Shown one piece after another: positions 46,400-57,198 of a stretch of 64,000 bases of DNA. Positions within the stretch are counted from its first letter, which is position 1. Each line of letters opens with the position of its first letter. Location of the stretch: the NCBI RefSeq assembly GCF_023898315.1, contig NC_064614.1, forward strand, positions 376,091,348 through 376,155,347, written 5' to 3'. The translations under genes and the position numbers were made by a program. This DNA is from Schistocerca nitens (Eukaryota; Arthropoda; Insecta; Orthoptera; Acrididae). Below the pieces are notes generated by a model. That model saw only the letters and a list, made by a program, of their open reading frames with translations, made no database searches and was not told the origin of the DNA.

Positions 46400-47965
46400 T
46401 CAGATGTTGTTGTTGTTGTGGTCTTCAGTCCTGAGACTGGTTTGATGCAGTTCTCCACGCTACTCTGTCCTGTGCAAGCTTCTTCATCTCCCAGTACCTA
46501 CTGCAACTTACATCCTTCTGAATCTGCTTGGTGTATTCATCGCTTGGTCTCCCTCTACGATTTTTCCTCCCCACGCTGTCCTCCAATACTAAATTGGTGA
46601 TCCCTTGATGCCTCATAACGTGTCCTACCTACCCTTCTTCTAGTAAAGTTGTGCCACAAACTTCTCTTCTCCCCAATCCTATTCAATACCTCCTCATTAG
46701 TTATGTGATCTACCCATCTAATCCTCAGCATTCTTCTGTAGCACCACATTTCGAAAAATTCTATTCTCTTCTTGTCTAAACTATTTATCGTCCATGTTTC
46801 ACTTCCATACATGGCTACACTCCATACAAATACTTTCAGAAACGACTTCCTCACGCTTAAATCTATACTCGATGTTAAGAAAATTTATCTTCTTCAGAAA
46901 CGCTTTCCTAGCCATTGCCAGTATACATCTTATATCCTCTCTACTTCGACCATCATCAGTTATTTTGCTCCCCAAATAGCAAAACTCCTTTACTACTTTC
47001 AGCGTCTAATTTCCTAATCTGATTCCCTCAGCATCACCCGACTTAATTCGACTACATTCCATTATCCTCGTTTTGCCTTTGTTGATGTTCATCTTATATC
47101 CTCCCTTCCAGACACTATCCATTCCGTTCAACTGCTCTTCCAAGTCCTTTCTGTCTCTGATAGAATTACAATGTCATTGGCGAACCTCAAAGTTTTTATT
47201 TCTTCTCCATGGATTTTAATTTCTACTCCGAATTTTTCTTTTGTTTCCCTTAACTGCTTGCTCAATATACAGGTTGAATAACATCGGGGAGAGGCTGCAA
47301 ACCTGTCTCACTCCCTTCCCAACCACTGCTTCCCTTTCATGTCCCTCGACTCTTATAACTGCCATCTGGTTTCTGTACAAATTGTAAATAGGCTTTCGCT
47401 CCCTGTATTTTACCCCTGCCACCTTCAGAATTTGAAAGAGAGTATTCCAGTCAACATTGCCAAAAGCTTTCTCTAAGTCTACAAATGCTAGAAACGTAGG
47501 TTTGCCTTTCCTTAATCTAGCTTCTAAGATAAGTCGTAGGGTCAGTATTGCCTCACGTGTTCCAATATTTCTACGGAATCCAAACTGATTTTCCCAGAGG
47601 TCGGCTTCTACCTGTTTTTCTATTCGTCTGTAAAGAATTCGCGTTAGTATTTTGCAGCAGTGACTTATTATTAAACTGATAGTTCGGTAATTTTCACATC
47701 TGTCAACACCTGCTTTCTTTGGGGTTGGAATTATTACATTCTTCTTGAAGTCTGAGGGTATTTCACCTGGCTCATACATCTTGCTCACCAGATGGTAGAG
47801 TTCTGTCAGGACTGGCTCTCCCATACTGTCTCTCAGATACTGTGGCATATTATCCCAGGACTTCCTACACTGTATAACACAGTCGTTGTGATGTAGCATA
47901 TTATTCCGAGTTATCATTTCTTGCAGGGAAGTTCGGATGTCAGTGGGTGTCTTGTCATGTATCCG
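46400..47965 (-). mobile_element. RTE-like LINE, 5'-truncated
   Basis: Minus-strand element ending at a (CAA)n-type tail (TTGTTGTTGTTGTGGTC at about 46407-46423 on the plus strand), as is usual for RTE 3' ends. It contains reverse transcriptase and the C-terminal domain but no endonuclease. Confidence 0.88.
46425..47917 (-). pseudogene. RTE-like reverse transcriptase, catalytic site lost
   Basis: Bases 47216-47917 encode RT blocks: NVIIPTPKKAG, CENYRTISLI, GFRRNIGTREAI, FVDLEKAFGNVDW and VRQVCSLSPMLFNLYIEQ. After a frameshift near 47216 the YADD-type block reads FANDIVI (about 47173-47184), so the first catalytic Asp is Asn. Bases 46555-46854 hold the C-terminal VWSVAMYGSETWT and FEMWCYRRMLRI blocks, and 46425-46616 the last block (LAQDRVAWRTA). 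Frameshifts and the Asp loss make it dead. Confidence 0.9.
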
Positions 47966-48030
47966 AGAGGGAGATTCCTTCTGATTGAACGATTATAAAG
48001 AATCCGCCTCGGCTGTAAATAGAAACCGGA

Positions 48031-48033
48031 TGT

Positions 48034-48073
<40 letters not shown>
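48031..48073 (-). repeat. (TAAA)n LINE tail
   Basis: About ten TTTA units on the plus strand, immediately downstream of the LINE 3' UTR. It is the microsatellite tail of that element. Confidence 0.95.
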
Positions 48074-48074
<1 letters not shown>

Positions 48075-48520
48075 CTGGCAAGATTAGGGCCATCAGGCCC
48101 TCTCTTACATCTAACCAGGCATTCTACTTATTTTACATTCATATGTTTTAGTAGGCATGTTAAACTACATCTAGTACAAAAAGTGAAATAAACAATTTGA
48201 AAGGTACACCTGGAAAAATACATACATATAGAGTTTATATTCTTAGATCACAAGTACTGTTATAATTAGACATTATTGAACAGACAGATTTGAGATAGGA
48301 GTGCTGGCAGCAGGGAGTATGAGGGAGACTCATGGTGAAGGGAGGAGAAGAATAGAGAGACATGATGAAACATAATTAAGGAAATATAAAGGAAAAGAAT
48401 ATTGCGTGGCTAATAGAGATAGATGAAGAGGAAGGCATCTCAGGAGCAACATAGGAGACGCTAGCTTTGCTATTTGATAGGTGAGGGGATTGTCCTTGTA
48501 CATTAATTTTGTGGAGAACT

Positions 48521-51421
48521 TTATGAGGATGATAGTAGGAAATGCTTCAACTTCTTCTTAAAAGCAGCAGGAGATTGAATTTTGCGCAAGGTAAGGGGCA
48601 GTTTGTTCCAGAGGCGGACAGCGGCAACTGAGAAGGAGTTTGCAAAAGTTTTTGTTATGTGAGTGGGCACAGTTAGGATACCAAATAAGAGTGACCTCGT
48701 GTTTCGATTATGATGACATGACAGGTTTTTAATCTCTGAAGCAAGGTACTGGGGTGCTTGCGCCTCGAGGAGTCGGTGGAGTAGACATAGAGTGTGGTAG
48801 TCGCGCAATTTGTCCGGCCGCAGCCACCCTAGCTGGGAGTATGAAGCACTAACATGATCGTATCGGCGAATGTTGCAGGTGTAACGCACACAGGCATTCA
48901 TGGTTAGCTCTAGCCGTCTTTTGTTTTCACTGCTCATGCCTTGTTGAATCACATCACAATAGTGGAGGTTCGGTAGAACGAGTGCTTGCACGAGCTGGCG
49001 TTTCAAGTCCTGTGGAAATATGTTCCGAAACTTTTTGAGAGCATAGAGACAAGCAGACGTCTTTCGGCACACTGCGACTGTATTCTCCGCCCAGTTGAGA
49101 TGCTCATCCAAAGTTACACCCAAGTTCTTCACTGTTTTCTGATATGGTATTGGAGTACCGTCGAGCAGAATAGGAGGTAGCCGTTCGCGGAAATCTGAAC
49201 TGATTAATTTCTGATGAGCTATTAAGATTACTTGCGTCTTTTTTGCATTTAGTTTAAGTCCCAGGTTTTTCGCCCATGTCACTACTGAAGACAGATCATC
49301 ATTCATCTGAGCGATTGCAGTGTTTACATCTTCAGGTCTGACGCTTAGGTAGAGCTGGAGGTCGTCGGCATAGAAATGATATTTACAGGAGGACAGAACC
49401 GATGAAATATCGTTGACATATAAAGAAAACAAAAGTGGTCCTAAGACTGATCCTTGTGGCACTCCCGAGGAAACATGTTTCCAGGAAGATTTTTCATTTA
49501 CGCAGACAACACATTGCTGTCTGTCTTTTAAGTAGCTTTCAAACCATCTCATTGCACTTTCAGAGAAATTAAGCTGTTGCATTTTTCTGAGCATTATGTC
49601 AAAGTTAACAGTGTCAAAAGCTTTGCTGAAGTCCAGTAGCGTCAATATTGTTGCCTTTCGATTGTCGATGGCATATTTCAGGTCATCAGTTACTTTAATT
49701 AGAGCAGTGTTTGTGCTGTGATGTTTACGGAAACCGGATTGAAATTTGTCATATAGGCTGAATTCATGCAAGTGTTCAGTGATTTGGTCATGAACAATAT
49801 ATTCAAGTGCTTTGGAAACAGCAGGCAGTATGCTAATTGGTCGGTAATCACTAGGCAGTTGCGGGTTTTCGATCTTAGGGATGGGTCGAATTAGGCTTCT
49901 TTTCCATGCAGTGGGATATATTCCGTTCACGAGGGAAAAATTAAATATGTCAGTTAAGACAGGCACTAAGATATCGGCAACATTCTTAATCATGGTTATA
50001 CCGATACTGTCGTTGCCTATTGCATCAGAAGAGATTCTCATTATTGCTTTTCTTGCCGTATTTGTTGTTACATGTTTTAGATGGAAGGTATCGTTGTTAG
50101 TTATCCTGTTTAGGGATTCTTGTGGACGGTAATTATCAGCTGTGCTGGTATTCAGAGGTGCAGAGAAGAATTCATTTAATTCGTTAGCTGACACATGAAA
50201 AGTGGTTTCCGATTTTGCCTTTCCGACCCCCAAGCTACGGAGATTCTTCCATAGAGTCGTGGGCGTCAGATCGCTGCATACAAGGGAGCGAGCGTGCCTG
50301 ATTTTAGCATTGCGAATGCATTGTTTCACTCTGTTCCGTAGCTTTCTATATTCTTCGAAACGCTCGGGTTTCGGATCTGCCTTGAAACGCCTGTGGGCAG
50401 CATCCCTATTAGTCATCATTTGACCTAATTCAGCTGTCAGCCATGGAGCAGGAGATTTTCTTACACGGATTGTGCGCACAGGTGCATGTTTGTCATAGGG
50501 GGCAGTGAGTTTATCACCAAGTTCATTAATTTTGCCGTCGATTGTGGGTTTTCTGATTATTTGATGCCATGAGATTTCTGAGCAATCGGCTGTTAGAGCG
50601 TCAAGGTCAATACGTTTCATGTTCCTACAAGTTATGTAACGCGATTTGATCCTTGGGGGCTGCACAGAGTAGGCCAGGAATATTACATCATGTGCTGAGA
50701 GGCCAGGGGCCGATGTTTGACCAACATCTCTTACTTTGTCAGTCTGTTTCGTTGCGATTACGTCTATAAGAGTATGACTGTGCGCCGTATGGTGTGTAGG
50801 TTGTAATGGAAGAATGTTCATGCTATTGGAACTAAACAGTCTTCTTAGGTTTATTGCGGAGGGAGTGTCTCTTAGCAGGTCTATGTTCAAGTCACCCATT
50901 ACGATGACATGTTCGTATTGACACTGAAGTGAATGTAATTCCGACTGGAAGGAACTCATTGAGCTTATTTTTGGCGGCTTGTACACGACGCCAGTCAAGA
51001 ATTTCCGACTTTGTATATTTATTTCAATGAACATGAATTCAGCCTCTTTCTCTTCAGCAGGATTTGACGTACATAAGACTTTCGCTTTGAGATCTGTTCG
51101 TATATACGCGCCGACGCCGCCACCTCGCTTTTTTGATCTGTCTGCCCTAAGAAATGTGTACCCTGGGAGATGAATAGATGCAGAGGATATGTGTGGTTTC
51201 AACCACGTTTCGGATAAGAGGATTACGTGGTAGTTTAGTTGGTTGAAGAGGAGGCTAAGTTCTTCGCAATGTGCAGGTAAAGACTGGATGTTGCAGTGAG
51301 CTGCTAAAAGCTCTGACGCGTTCCGCTGAGCAGCCTGAAGTAGGGTGGCAGACTGGTTTGTCCCTTTGTTAGGCACTACCTGCCGCGAGGGGCACTGGCC
51401 GCTGCTTCCGCCAAGTGACAT
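48521..51421 (-). CDS. LINE ORF2: APE endonuclease and reverse transcriptase
   Basis: 966 residues, uninterrupted. The APE endonuclease occupies about residues 38-255, with AAHCNIQSL, LLSETWLKP (Glu), GVVYKPP, VMGDLNID (about 176), IDVIAT and LSAHDVIF. A linker follows, then reverse transcriptase from about 500 to 760: SDYRPISILPAVSKALE, LLDFSKAFDTVNF (catalytic Asp), GVPQGSVLGPLLFSLYVNDI and FYADD (about 684), followed by LNAKKTQVILI and LGVTLDEHLNW. The C-terminal domain reaches LWNKLPLTLR. The product should nick DNA and copy the element RNA by target-primed reverse transcription. The Met start 37 residues ahead of the endonuclease is plausible. No RNase H domain is seen. Confidence 0.94.
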   Translation of the reverse strand: MSLGGSSGQCPSRQVVPNKGTNQSATLLQAAQRNASELLAAHCNIQSLPAHCEELSLLFNQLNYHVILLSETWLKPHISSASIHLPGYTFLRADRSKKRGGGVGAYIRTDLKAKVLCTSNPAEEKEAEFMFIEINIQSRKFLTGVVYKPPKISSMSSFQSELHSLQCQYEHVIVMGDLNIDLLRDTPSAINLRRLFSSNSMNILPLQPTHHTAHSHTLIDVIATKQTDKVRDVGQTSAPGLSAHDVIFLAYSVQPPRIKSRYITCRNMKRIDLDALTADCSEISWHQIIRKPTIDGKINELGDKLTAPYDKHAPVRTIRVRKSPAPWLTAELGQMMTNRDAAHRRFKADPKPERFEEYRKLRNRVKQCIRNAKIRHARSLVCSDLTPTTLWKNLRSLGVGKAKSETTFHVSANELNEFFSAPLNTSTADNYRPQESLNRITNNDTFHLKHVTTNTARKAIMRISSDAIGNDSIGITMIKNVADILVPVLTDIFNFSLVNGIYPTAWKRSLIRPIPKIENPQLPSDYRPISILPAVSKALEYIVHDQITEHLHEFSLYDKFQSGFRKHHSTNTALIKVTDDLKYAIDNRKATILTLLDFSKAFDTVNFDIMLRKMQQLNFSESAMRWFESYLKDRQQCVVCVNEKSSWKHVSSGVPQGSVLGPLLFSLYVNDISSVLSSCKYHFYADDLQLYLSVRPEDVNTAIAQMNDDLSSVVTWAKNLGLKLNAKKTQVILIAHQKLISSDFRERLPPILLDGTPIPYQKTVKNLGVTLDEHLNWAENTVAVCRKTSACLYALKKFRNIFPQDLKRQLVQALVLPNLHYCDVIQQGMSSENKRRLELTMNACVRYTCNIRRYDHVSASYSQLGWLRPDKLRDYHTLCLLHRLLEAQAPQYLASEIKNLSCHHNRNTRSLLFGILTVPTHITKTFANSFSVAAVRLWNKLPLTLRKIQSPAAFKKKLKHFLLSSS

Positions 51422-51717
51422 AACACAGGGGTGTCCGAGATTTTGCGCGCCCTGTGTGTGACACCGCGAGTGCCGAAAGAAAGGCGACTGCTAGAGATTT
51501 CCTGAGGTTGCGGGAGTATAGAAAATGGATTAGTGGTATTCGGTGCAAGGAGAATATGACCAAAATAGTGACGGCTGTGTGTCACTGTGTATCCTCTGTC
51601 GTACGAGGAGAAATGTAATTAGCGTATTTGAAACAGCTTAGGGTGGAAATAAGGGAAAAGGGAGTGATTTAAGAGGCCGATGCTGCCAGCAGAGAGAAGT
51701 AAGCTTAATAATTTATA

Positions 51718-51827
51718 GATTATCGTAGGAAGCTAGAATTAAATTGAAATTTACTAAAGTGATGCTGGTAGTGATTATCGTAGGAAGCTACACTTAGATT
51801 GAAATTTGCTAAAGTGATACTGATAGT
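51718..51827. repeat. two tandem copies of a 55-bp unit
   Basis: The unit beginning GATTATCGTAGGAAGCTA occurs at 51718 and again at 51773, with about 10% divergence. It lies in the spacer between ORF1 and ORF2 of the LINE. Confidence 0.9.
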
Positions 51828-52153
51828 GATTTTTGTTATGAACAATTTAGACCGAAGAGATGGGTGATTAATGAACTAAAGGAGAGACTAATAATTGCAA
51901 TAGAACTAATTCAGAACGGAAGAGAATAAACTGAGAAAATGAAAAAAGTATTAGCAGTAACTAAAATTAAGTAATGGTTAGAGCTACAGACACAAAAAAA
52001 TAGTGAAAAGTTAATACAGTTACAAAAACAATTAGTTGAAGGTACAAATATGGGTATAATTAAAAAATTAATAAAATTACAAGACTATATCTGAGTATAG
52101 GGCTGTTACAATTTGCAAATGGTGTTAAGTTTGCACTTTTGGCTCGAGTAGCT

Positions 52154-52951
52154 TCACTTAATACTATTCAGTTCTGTCATGTTTGTGACTGTCTTCTTTC
52201 CAGCTGCTGTCTTAATGATTACTCTGCCATCCTGAGTCCACACATTCTGAAGACCGAAATGGGATATGGCACTGTTTAAAATCTTTAGCCGTTCGTGTGT
52301 CAGATCTTCCCTTATTGTAAGCCCTGTCCTTGCTAACTTCTTCTTCTGGGTAAAGATCTCCGCTCTTTTTCGGTACGAGATAAATTTAATTATTATTGGA
52401 CGAGGTTTGGTGGCACCTGGTAGTTTTCGTCCCACCCGATGGCTCCTGTCAATGTCTGCCTTGGTCACTTCTACGCCTAATTTTTCACGCGCAACCTGTA
52501 TAAGCAGGTTGTCCGTGTCTTCTTCTTTATTTTCTACTACTCCAAACAGTCGTAGACTATTTCGCCTTTGGTACTGTTCTAGTTCGTCAGTTGCGGCAGA
52601 TAGTTTCACTTCCAACTCTCGTGCCTTTTTCTCGTATTCAGACACAGACTTTTTTAGTGCTGTAATTTCGGCAGTATTGGCCTCAACAGTTTCACGCATT
52701 TTGGCCAATACTGCTGCCGTAACAGTATCTGATATCGTGCCTGCTATCAGATCGAGATTGTTTTTATCGCGAAGCGCAGCGTTTACCTCAGAGCGGACCA
52801 GCTCCGCTATGCCGGGAGCCGCGGCCGCACCTTCCGCCAAGAGCGGGCCCGCCGCACCTGCTGCTTCTCCGCTGCTGGACGCGCTGCTGTTGACTCTTCT
52901 GTTTACCATTTTCTCGAAGATATTGGCGGAGCACAGAAAAAAAAATAGCAC
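52154..52951 (-). CDS. LINE ORF1: coiled-coil RNA-binding protein
   Basis: 265 residues, uninterrupted. After a low-complexity Ser/Ala/Gly N-terminus (20-50), a heptad-rich coiled coil spans about 85-131. Then comes an RRM-like region (132-200, SLRLFGVVENKEEDT and IIIKFISYRKRAEIF) and a basic C-terminal domain (210-260, LTIREDLTHERLKIL). The order matches L1-type ORF1p (trimeric RNA chaperone). Translation may instead begin at Met15 (MVNRRVN, base 52909), since residues 1-14 are hydrophobic and look like leader sequence. A 262-codon antisense frame here is a shadow. Confidence 0.88.
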   Translation of the reverse strand: MLFFFLCSANIFEKMVNRRVNSSASSSGEAAGAAGPLLAEGAAAAPGIAELVRSEVNAALRDKNNLDLIAGTISDTVTAAVLAKMRETVEANTAEITALKKSVSEYEKKARELEVKLSAATDELEQYQRRNSLRLFGVVENKEEDTDNLLIQVAREKLGVEVTKADIDRSHRVGRKLPGATKPRPIIIKFISYRKRAEIFTQKKKLARTGLTIREDLTHERLKILNSAISHFGLQNVWTQDGRVIIKTAAGKKTVTNMTELNSIK

Positions 52952-53140
52952 TACTGCACAGAAAACTGTTGTTTACACGATTTCCACTTGTACTAGACAA
53001 CACCACTTGCGAGAACACCTCCGAATTCGACTAAATTTCGCGAGCCGAACTTAACACGTGTTACACTGCAGCCGCCATGACACAGGAGATGTTGACCTAG
53101 GTTTCGGCGCGGATAACCACGCCTTCTTCGGAACACTTTA

Positions 53141-54425
53141 AAACTACAAAATACCTAAAGAGGCATGGTCCATAATTAATACAGAACGCCCAAAAGCGCA
53201 AAAGACTCGCATAAAATGTAAAATAAACGGTACGTGTGTACCATGTCAATAGCTGTAGCTAGCTGAAACGTCAGAAGCGTGCTTCCTCACCCCAGCCAAC
53301 GTTCGGTCGTCGCGGTTTCTCAGGTAAACTGAGGTGGCGCCTGCACCTAGGCTGTGAGAATGTCAGAAAGGTATGCGCATGTACAAATTAAGAAATCGTC
53401 TTCGTCCATGTGATTGGCATAAAATGCGTTACGAAAGTCATCCGATGACCGGGTCAAAGGCGCAGGAAGTTAATGTGTGTGTATGTGTAACGTCCTAGCT
53501 CGAGGACAATTTTATAGAACTATAGAATGTGGATAGCCTGAAACTGTATATGTGGGATAGCAAATTCCACGGATCGTCAAAACGCATGCACGCAGGAGAG
53601 ACAAAATACCATCAGCTAGAAGCAGGATAGAAATATGGGGGATGAATAACCCATTTTTCAATTACTTGGGGTCGGTGATAGTATTTGATGACCAAGCTTC
53701 GATATGCCTGTAATGTTACTATATTAAATTCTAAGCGCTATTGACCAGAAAAGGGTCAAATTAGTATGACAGGCTTAATGTAATTGCGTGAAAGGACGTA
53801 CAACGTCGTCTTCATCGCTCTTAATATCTAATGACCGACTTAGGTCATTTTGAATAGTGGTATCGGATATGTACCAAAATAGTGTAAAAAGAACCTAAAG
53901 CTGAACTAGTTTCTTAAAATCATGTACTTGACGTACTGAACCATGAAGCTTAATCAAGTGAGGTCTGTGAACGCATATGGCGTGGAACAGACACACTACC
54001 TTTGTGTTCTAATAGCTGTTGACATGAAAGGTCAAATAACGTAACGGGCTTAATATACATGGGTGAAAGGACGTACAACGTCGCTTTCATCGCCCTTATT
54101 ATTTTTTTCACCGACAGATATCAAAGTTATTAGTGGTATCAGATGTTACCAAAATGGTATGCAAAGTTATGTGCATTTGCGTGAAGAGACGTACGATGTC
54201 ACTCTAACGTTTTCTAAACAAGGTTAAGGATTTATTTCTTAATTTTAGGCCAGAGCTCGAACTTGGAATGAATATGGCTAAAAACTTCTTTACAACACCA
54301 TATTCAACTTGGGTAATTATAACTAAGTGGGAATGGCTATTTGGATCATATTACAAATACTGAAGCTTGTAAGAAGTGAGAATGCTGTGAGCATAAGGCG
54401 TTAGATGAAAGAATAAGTGATGCTT
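53141..54425. repeat. unassigned region with a direct repeat of about 280-bp period
   Basis: Bases about 53765-53885 recur at about 54044-54160. Both contain GCTTAAT, GTGAAAGGACGTACAACGTC, TTCATCGC and then TAGTGGTATC, with about 75-80% similarity. A third, weaker trace (GTGAAGAGACGTACGATGTC) is at about 54180. No coding content. Confidence 0.7.
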
Positions 54426-54429
54426 GTCG

Positions 54430-54720
54430 ATGTTGACAGTAGTAAGGATGTGTCACTGGTAATTGTGGCTCAAGAATGCCACTCCATGAGTTTCGCATTA
54501 AAATCTCCCTTGAGGAAAAGCCTTCCCTGGAGAAAAGCCCGGTGGAAAGATTAGATGGCTTCGGACTCGCCTCTTGGAGGCAGGTAAGCAGCTACAAACT
54601 TAATCTGACCATTGCTGTGGCAGTGTCTACCACCACAGCCTCCAGTGCCTGGAGCAACAAGTTAAAACAAGTGGTGTAAAGAAGTGCTTTGCACGTAAAT
54701 GGCCATGTTGTCACCTGCTG
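54430..54720 (-). pseudogene. Jockey-like endonuclease fragment
   Basis: The minus-strand frame reads VAAYLPPR and then GDFNAKLMEWHS, the YxPP and GDFNAKxxxW blocks of the APE endonuclease, directly after the ORF1 remnant. Frame changes are present. Confidence 0.65.
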
Positions 54721-54768
54721 GCGCTCACTCGGTCCCATAATAGCAGAAAGTGAGGTGCACTTTCGTTA

Positions 54769-55975
54769 TCAAACCGATATCAATATCTTTCTTACGGAGA
54801 AATTGACGATATTCATCACCTTGTGAACGGAGAGCACTGGAATTCTATGCAAAGCTAATGGTAGGTTGGTGTGAAGTCTCGATAGCTGCCTCGATGACTT
54901 GCTGTACTGCAGTAAGCTGCTACAGAAATCCTTCAGTTTCCAGATGAGGTCCAGGATGTTGGTCATCATTGTGTTAAGTATCATCAGTAGGCTAGTGAGG
55001 TTGTTGATGGAGGATGTGTCAGTGGCCACAGGGCGAGACAGCGCAGAAGGAATGGAGTTCCGTAGCTGTACCTCGCAGACCACTGGTGTTGGATTGAGTT
55101 CCATTGCCAGGCCCAAGCCATTGACATCGTGGTGGCGCTTGCCGATTGTTCGGAGAGCACGTTGATGAGGTGATGCTCTTGAAGTTGCAGAGGTGGTTGG
55201 TTGCAATACAGGTGTCACCGACGGCTGCATCTGTGACATGGCAGTTGGTTGGCCAGAGACGGCTACTACAAGAAACCGTAGGTATCTATGCAACTGAGCT
55301 GTTTTTAGGTGATGTCTTTCTGCGCTCTTGACGGCATCACAGCCACTGTAACTGGCGACTTGCGGACTTTCACATTCGACACATTTTGGCGCGTCGTCTC
55401 CTTTCTTCAGCTGGCAGTCTGCACTCGGATGTCTGCCAGACCATTTCACGCAGCAAGGTGGAAAACTGCAGTGTCGAGTGTTCCCAGTCCCCAGACAATG
55501 AAATTTCTGGAGGTTACCACGTCTGGCACGAAAGTATTTGATCGTAGGTTTGCAGGCAGCAAGGTAAGTGATGGCGTACATCTTCCCATTGAAAAAGGTG
55601 TCTGGGGCCATCAACATGAGCAGCAAATTTTCAGGGATTTCAGACGAATCACCAATTCGATAGTAATGCCAGCCTCAGCGAGGATGTTCTGGGTGTACTT
55701 CGGATCTAGATTAAAAGGTTGGTCCCAGAGACCTAGTCTCAATGTGTTGTTTGATACATTAGCAAAGGTGTGAAGTTGTTCTACGTGCAGCATTCCGCTA
55801 CCTCGCAATGATATTCGGCCGTTCGTAGGCGAGTCTTGTAAAGATCTTTACTGAGACTTGACCATCGACGACGTCTCTGATTTTGTGATATAGGGCGATG
55901 TCCCTTCCAGAGTACTGTATAACAAGCATCGGTGGTGTCGACGGTTTTGGTTCGGTGACGCAGTTTGGCTTTTCT
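54769..55975 (-). pseudogene. Jockey-like ORF1 (gag-like) with zinc knuckles, broken
   Basis: Bases 55800-55975 read MLVIQYSGRDIALYHKI, the N-terminal part. The frame shifts to 54769-55626. It includes a Cys/His array (CLGTGNTRHCSFPPCC, CQLKKGDDAPKCVEC, YSGC) that recalls the three CCHC knuckles of Jockey ORF1 with several residues changed. A long Ser/Thr/Leu-rich C-terminus follows. Presumed role in the parent family: nucleic-acid-binding particle protein. Damaged knuckles and a frameshift argue that it is inactive. Confidence 0.72.
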
Positions 55976-56135
55976 GCTATCTCTTCTTATGTTGCCGTTG
56001 CGCCCTCTTCAGCTACGGCTTCGAAAAAACTATTCGTGCGGAGCTACTCGGTGGGCTGCAGGTGAGTGCTTTAACGGAGCATTTGATTTTCTAGAAGCCG
56101 GCGTCTTGATACTGGCGGTAGATTGTCGCAATGTT

Positions 56136-57009
56136 CTGAAGTGACAAAAGTCAATGGATACCTCCCAATATCGTGTAGGGCAACCGTTTACTTTGTGTAG
56201 TGCAGCAATTCGATGTTGCATGGACTGAAAGGTCGTTACAAGTCCGCTCCAGAAATTTTGAGCCATGTTACCTCTAACCCTCCCTCAATTGCGATAGGTT
56301 GAAGGTGCAGGATTTTGTGCACGAACTGACCTCTCGATTATGTCCCACAAATGTTCGTGGAATTCACGTCTGGAGATCTGAGTGGCCAAACTATTCGCTC
56401 GAACTGTCCCGAATGTTCTTGAATCAATTGCGAACAATTGTGTCCCAGTGACATGATGCATTGTCATCCACAAAAATTCCATCGCAAGTGGCGGCAAACG
56501 AACTCCAAGTAGGTTAAGATAACCATTTCCAGTCAAAGACTGGTTCAGTTGTCGCAGAGTGCCTTGTTGACAACTTGCGTCCATGACTTCATAGAGTCTG
56601 CATCACAATCGAGCACTACCATCAGCCTTACCAATTGAAATCTGGACTTATCTGACAATGCCACGGCTTTCCAGTCGCCAAGGTTCCAACCGATATGGTC
56701 CGGAGCTCAAGAGATGTGTTGCACGCGATGTCGTCCTGGTATGAAAGGCACTATCGTCGGTCGTCTGCTGCCATAGCCCAATAAAGCCAAATTTCACCGC
56801 GCTGTCGTAACGGATACATTAGTCGCACTCCCATATTGATTTCTGCCATTATTTCATGCAATGTTGCTTCTCTGTTAGCACTGACAATTGTACGCAGTCG
56901 TTGCTGTTACCGATCTTTATGAAGACCACTGGCCCCTTGGCTGTCGGTGGTGACAATTCCCTAACGATTTTCAAAAAGGATCGCTATACCATGACTTTTT
57001 TCACGTCAG
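56136..57009 (-). mobile_element. degenerate Tc1-like element
   Basis: The left end (CTGAAGTGACAAAAGTCA) is inverted at the right (TGACTTTTTTCACGTCAG). Minus-strand transposase traces at 56285-56584 (HEHLWDIIERSVRAQ; LNQSLTGNGYL) are out of frame with one another. Same family as 13528-14415. Confidence 0.8.
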
Positions 57010-57050
57010 TGTAGTGACGCATCTCGCTTACGCGAGGTTTCGTTCACGAT

Positions 57051-57188
57051 TAAAAAAAAAAAAAAATGGCTCTGAGCATTATGCGACTTAACTTCTGAGG
57101 CCATCAGTCGCCTATAACTTAGAACTAATTAAACCTAACTAACCTAAGGACATCACACACATCCATGTCCGAGGCAGGATTCGAACTG
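57051..57188 (-). mobile_element. tRNA-derived SINE, family 1, 5'-truncated
   Basis: Minus-strand copy with an A-run (T-rich tail) on its left, the standard body, and only a partial B box. The A box and most of the tRNA head are missing. Target-site duplication CGTTCACGAT at 57041-57050 and 57189-57198, so truncation happened during insertion. Confidence 0.92.
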
Positions 57189-57198
57189 CGTTCACGAT

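Larger units (their letters stand above)
48030..53140 (-). mobile_element. apparently complete non-LTR retrotransposon (two ORFs)
   Basis: A 5.1-kb minus-strand LINE: 5' leader (about 52952-53140), ORF1, a 730-bp spacer, ORF2, a 0.49-kb 3' UTR and a (TAAA)n tail. Both ORFs are uninterrupted, making it the best candidate for an active autonomous LINE in the window. Clade is uncertain: two-ORF, APE-type, CR1/Jockey-like by ORF2 wording and L1-like in ORF1 architecture. The 5' limit is approximate and no target-site duplication was found. Confidence 0.88.
54430..55990 (-). mobile_element. Jockey-like LINE, 3'-truncated
   Basis: Minus-strand element carrying a gag-like ORF1 and the beginning of the endonuclease only. 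The reverse transcriptase is missing. No tail or duplication found. Confidence 0.75.

Noticed and set aside
52266..53054. 262-codon plus-strand ORF
   Set aside because: It is the antisense shadow of the LINE ORF1, whose minus-strand frame has coherent domains.
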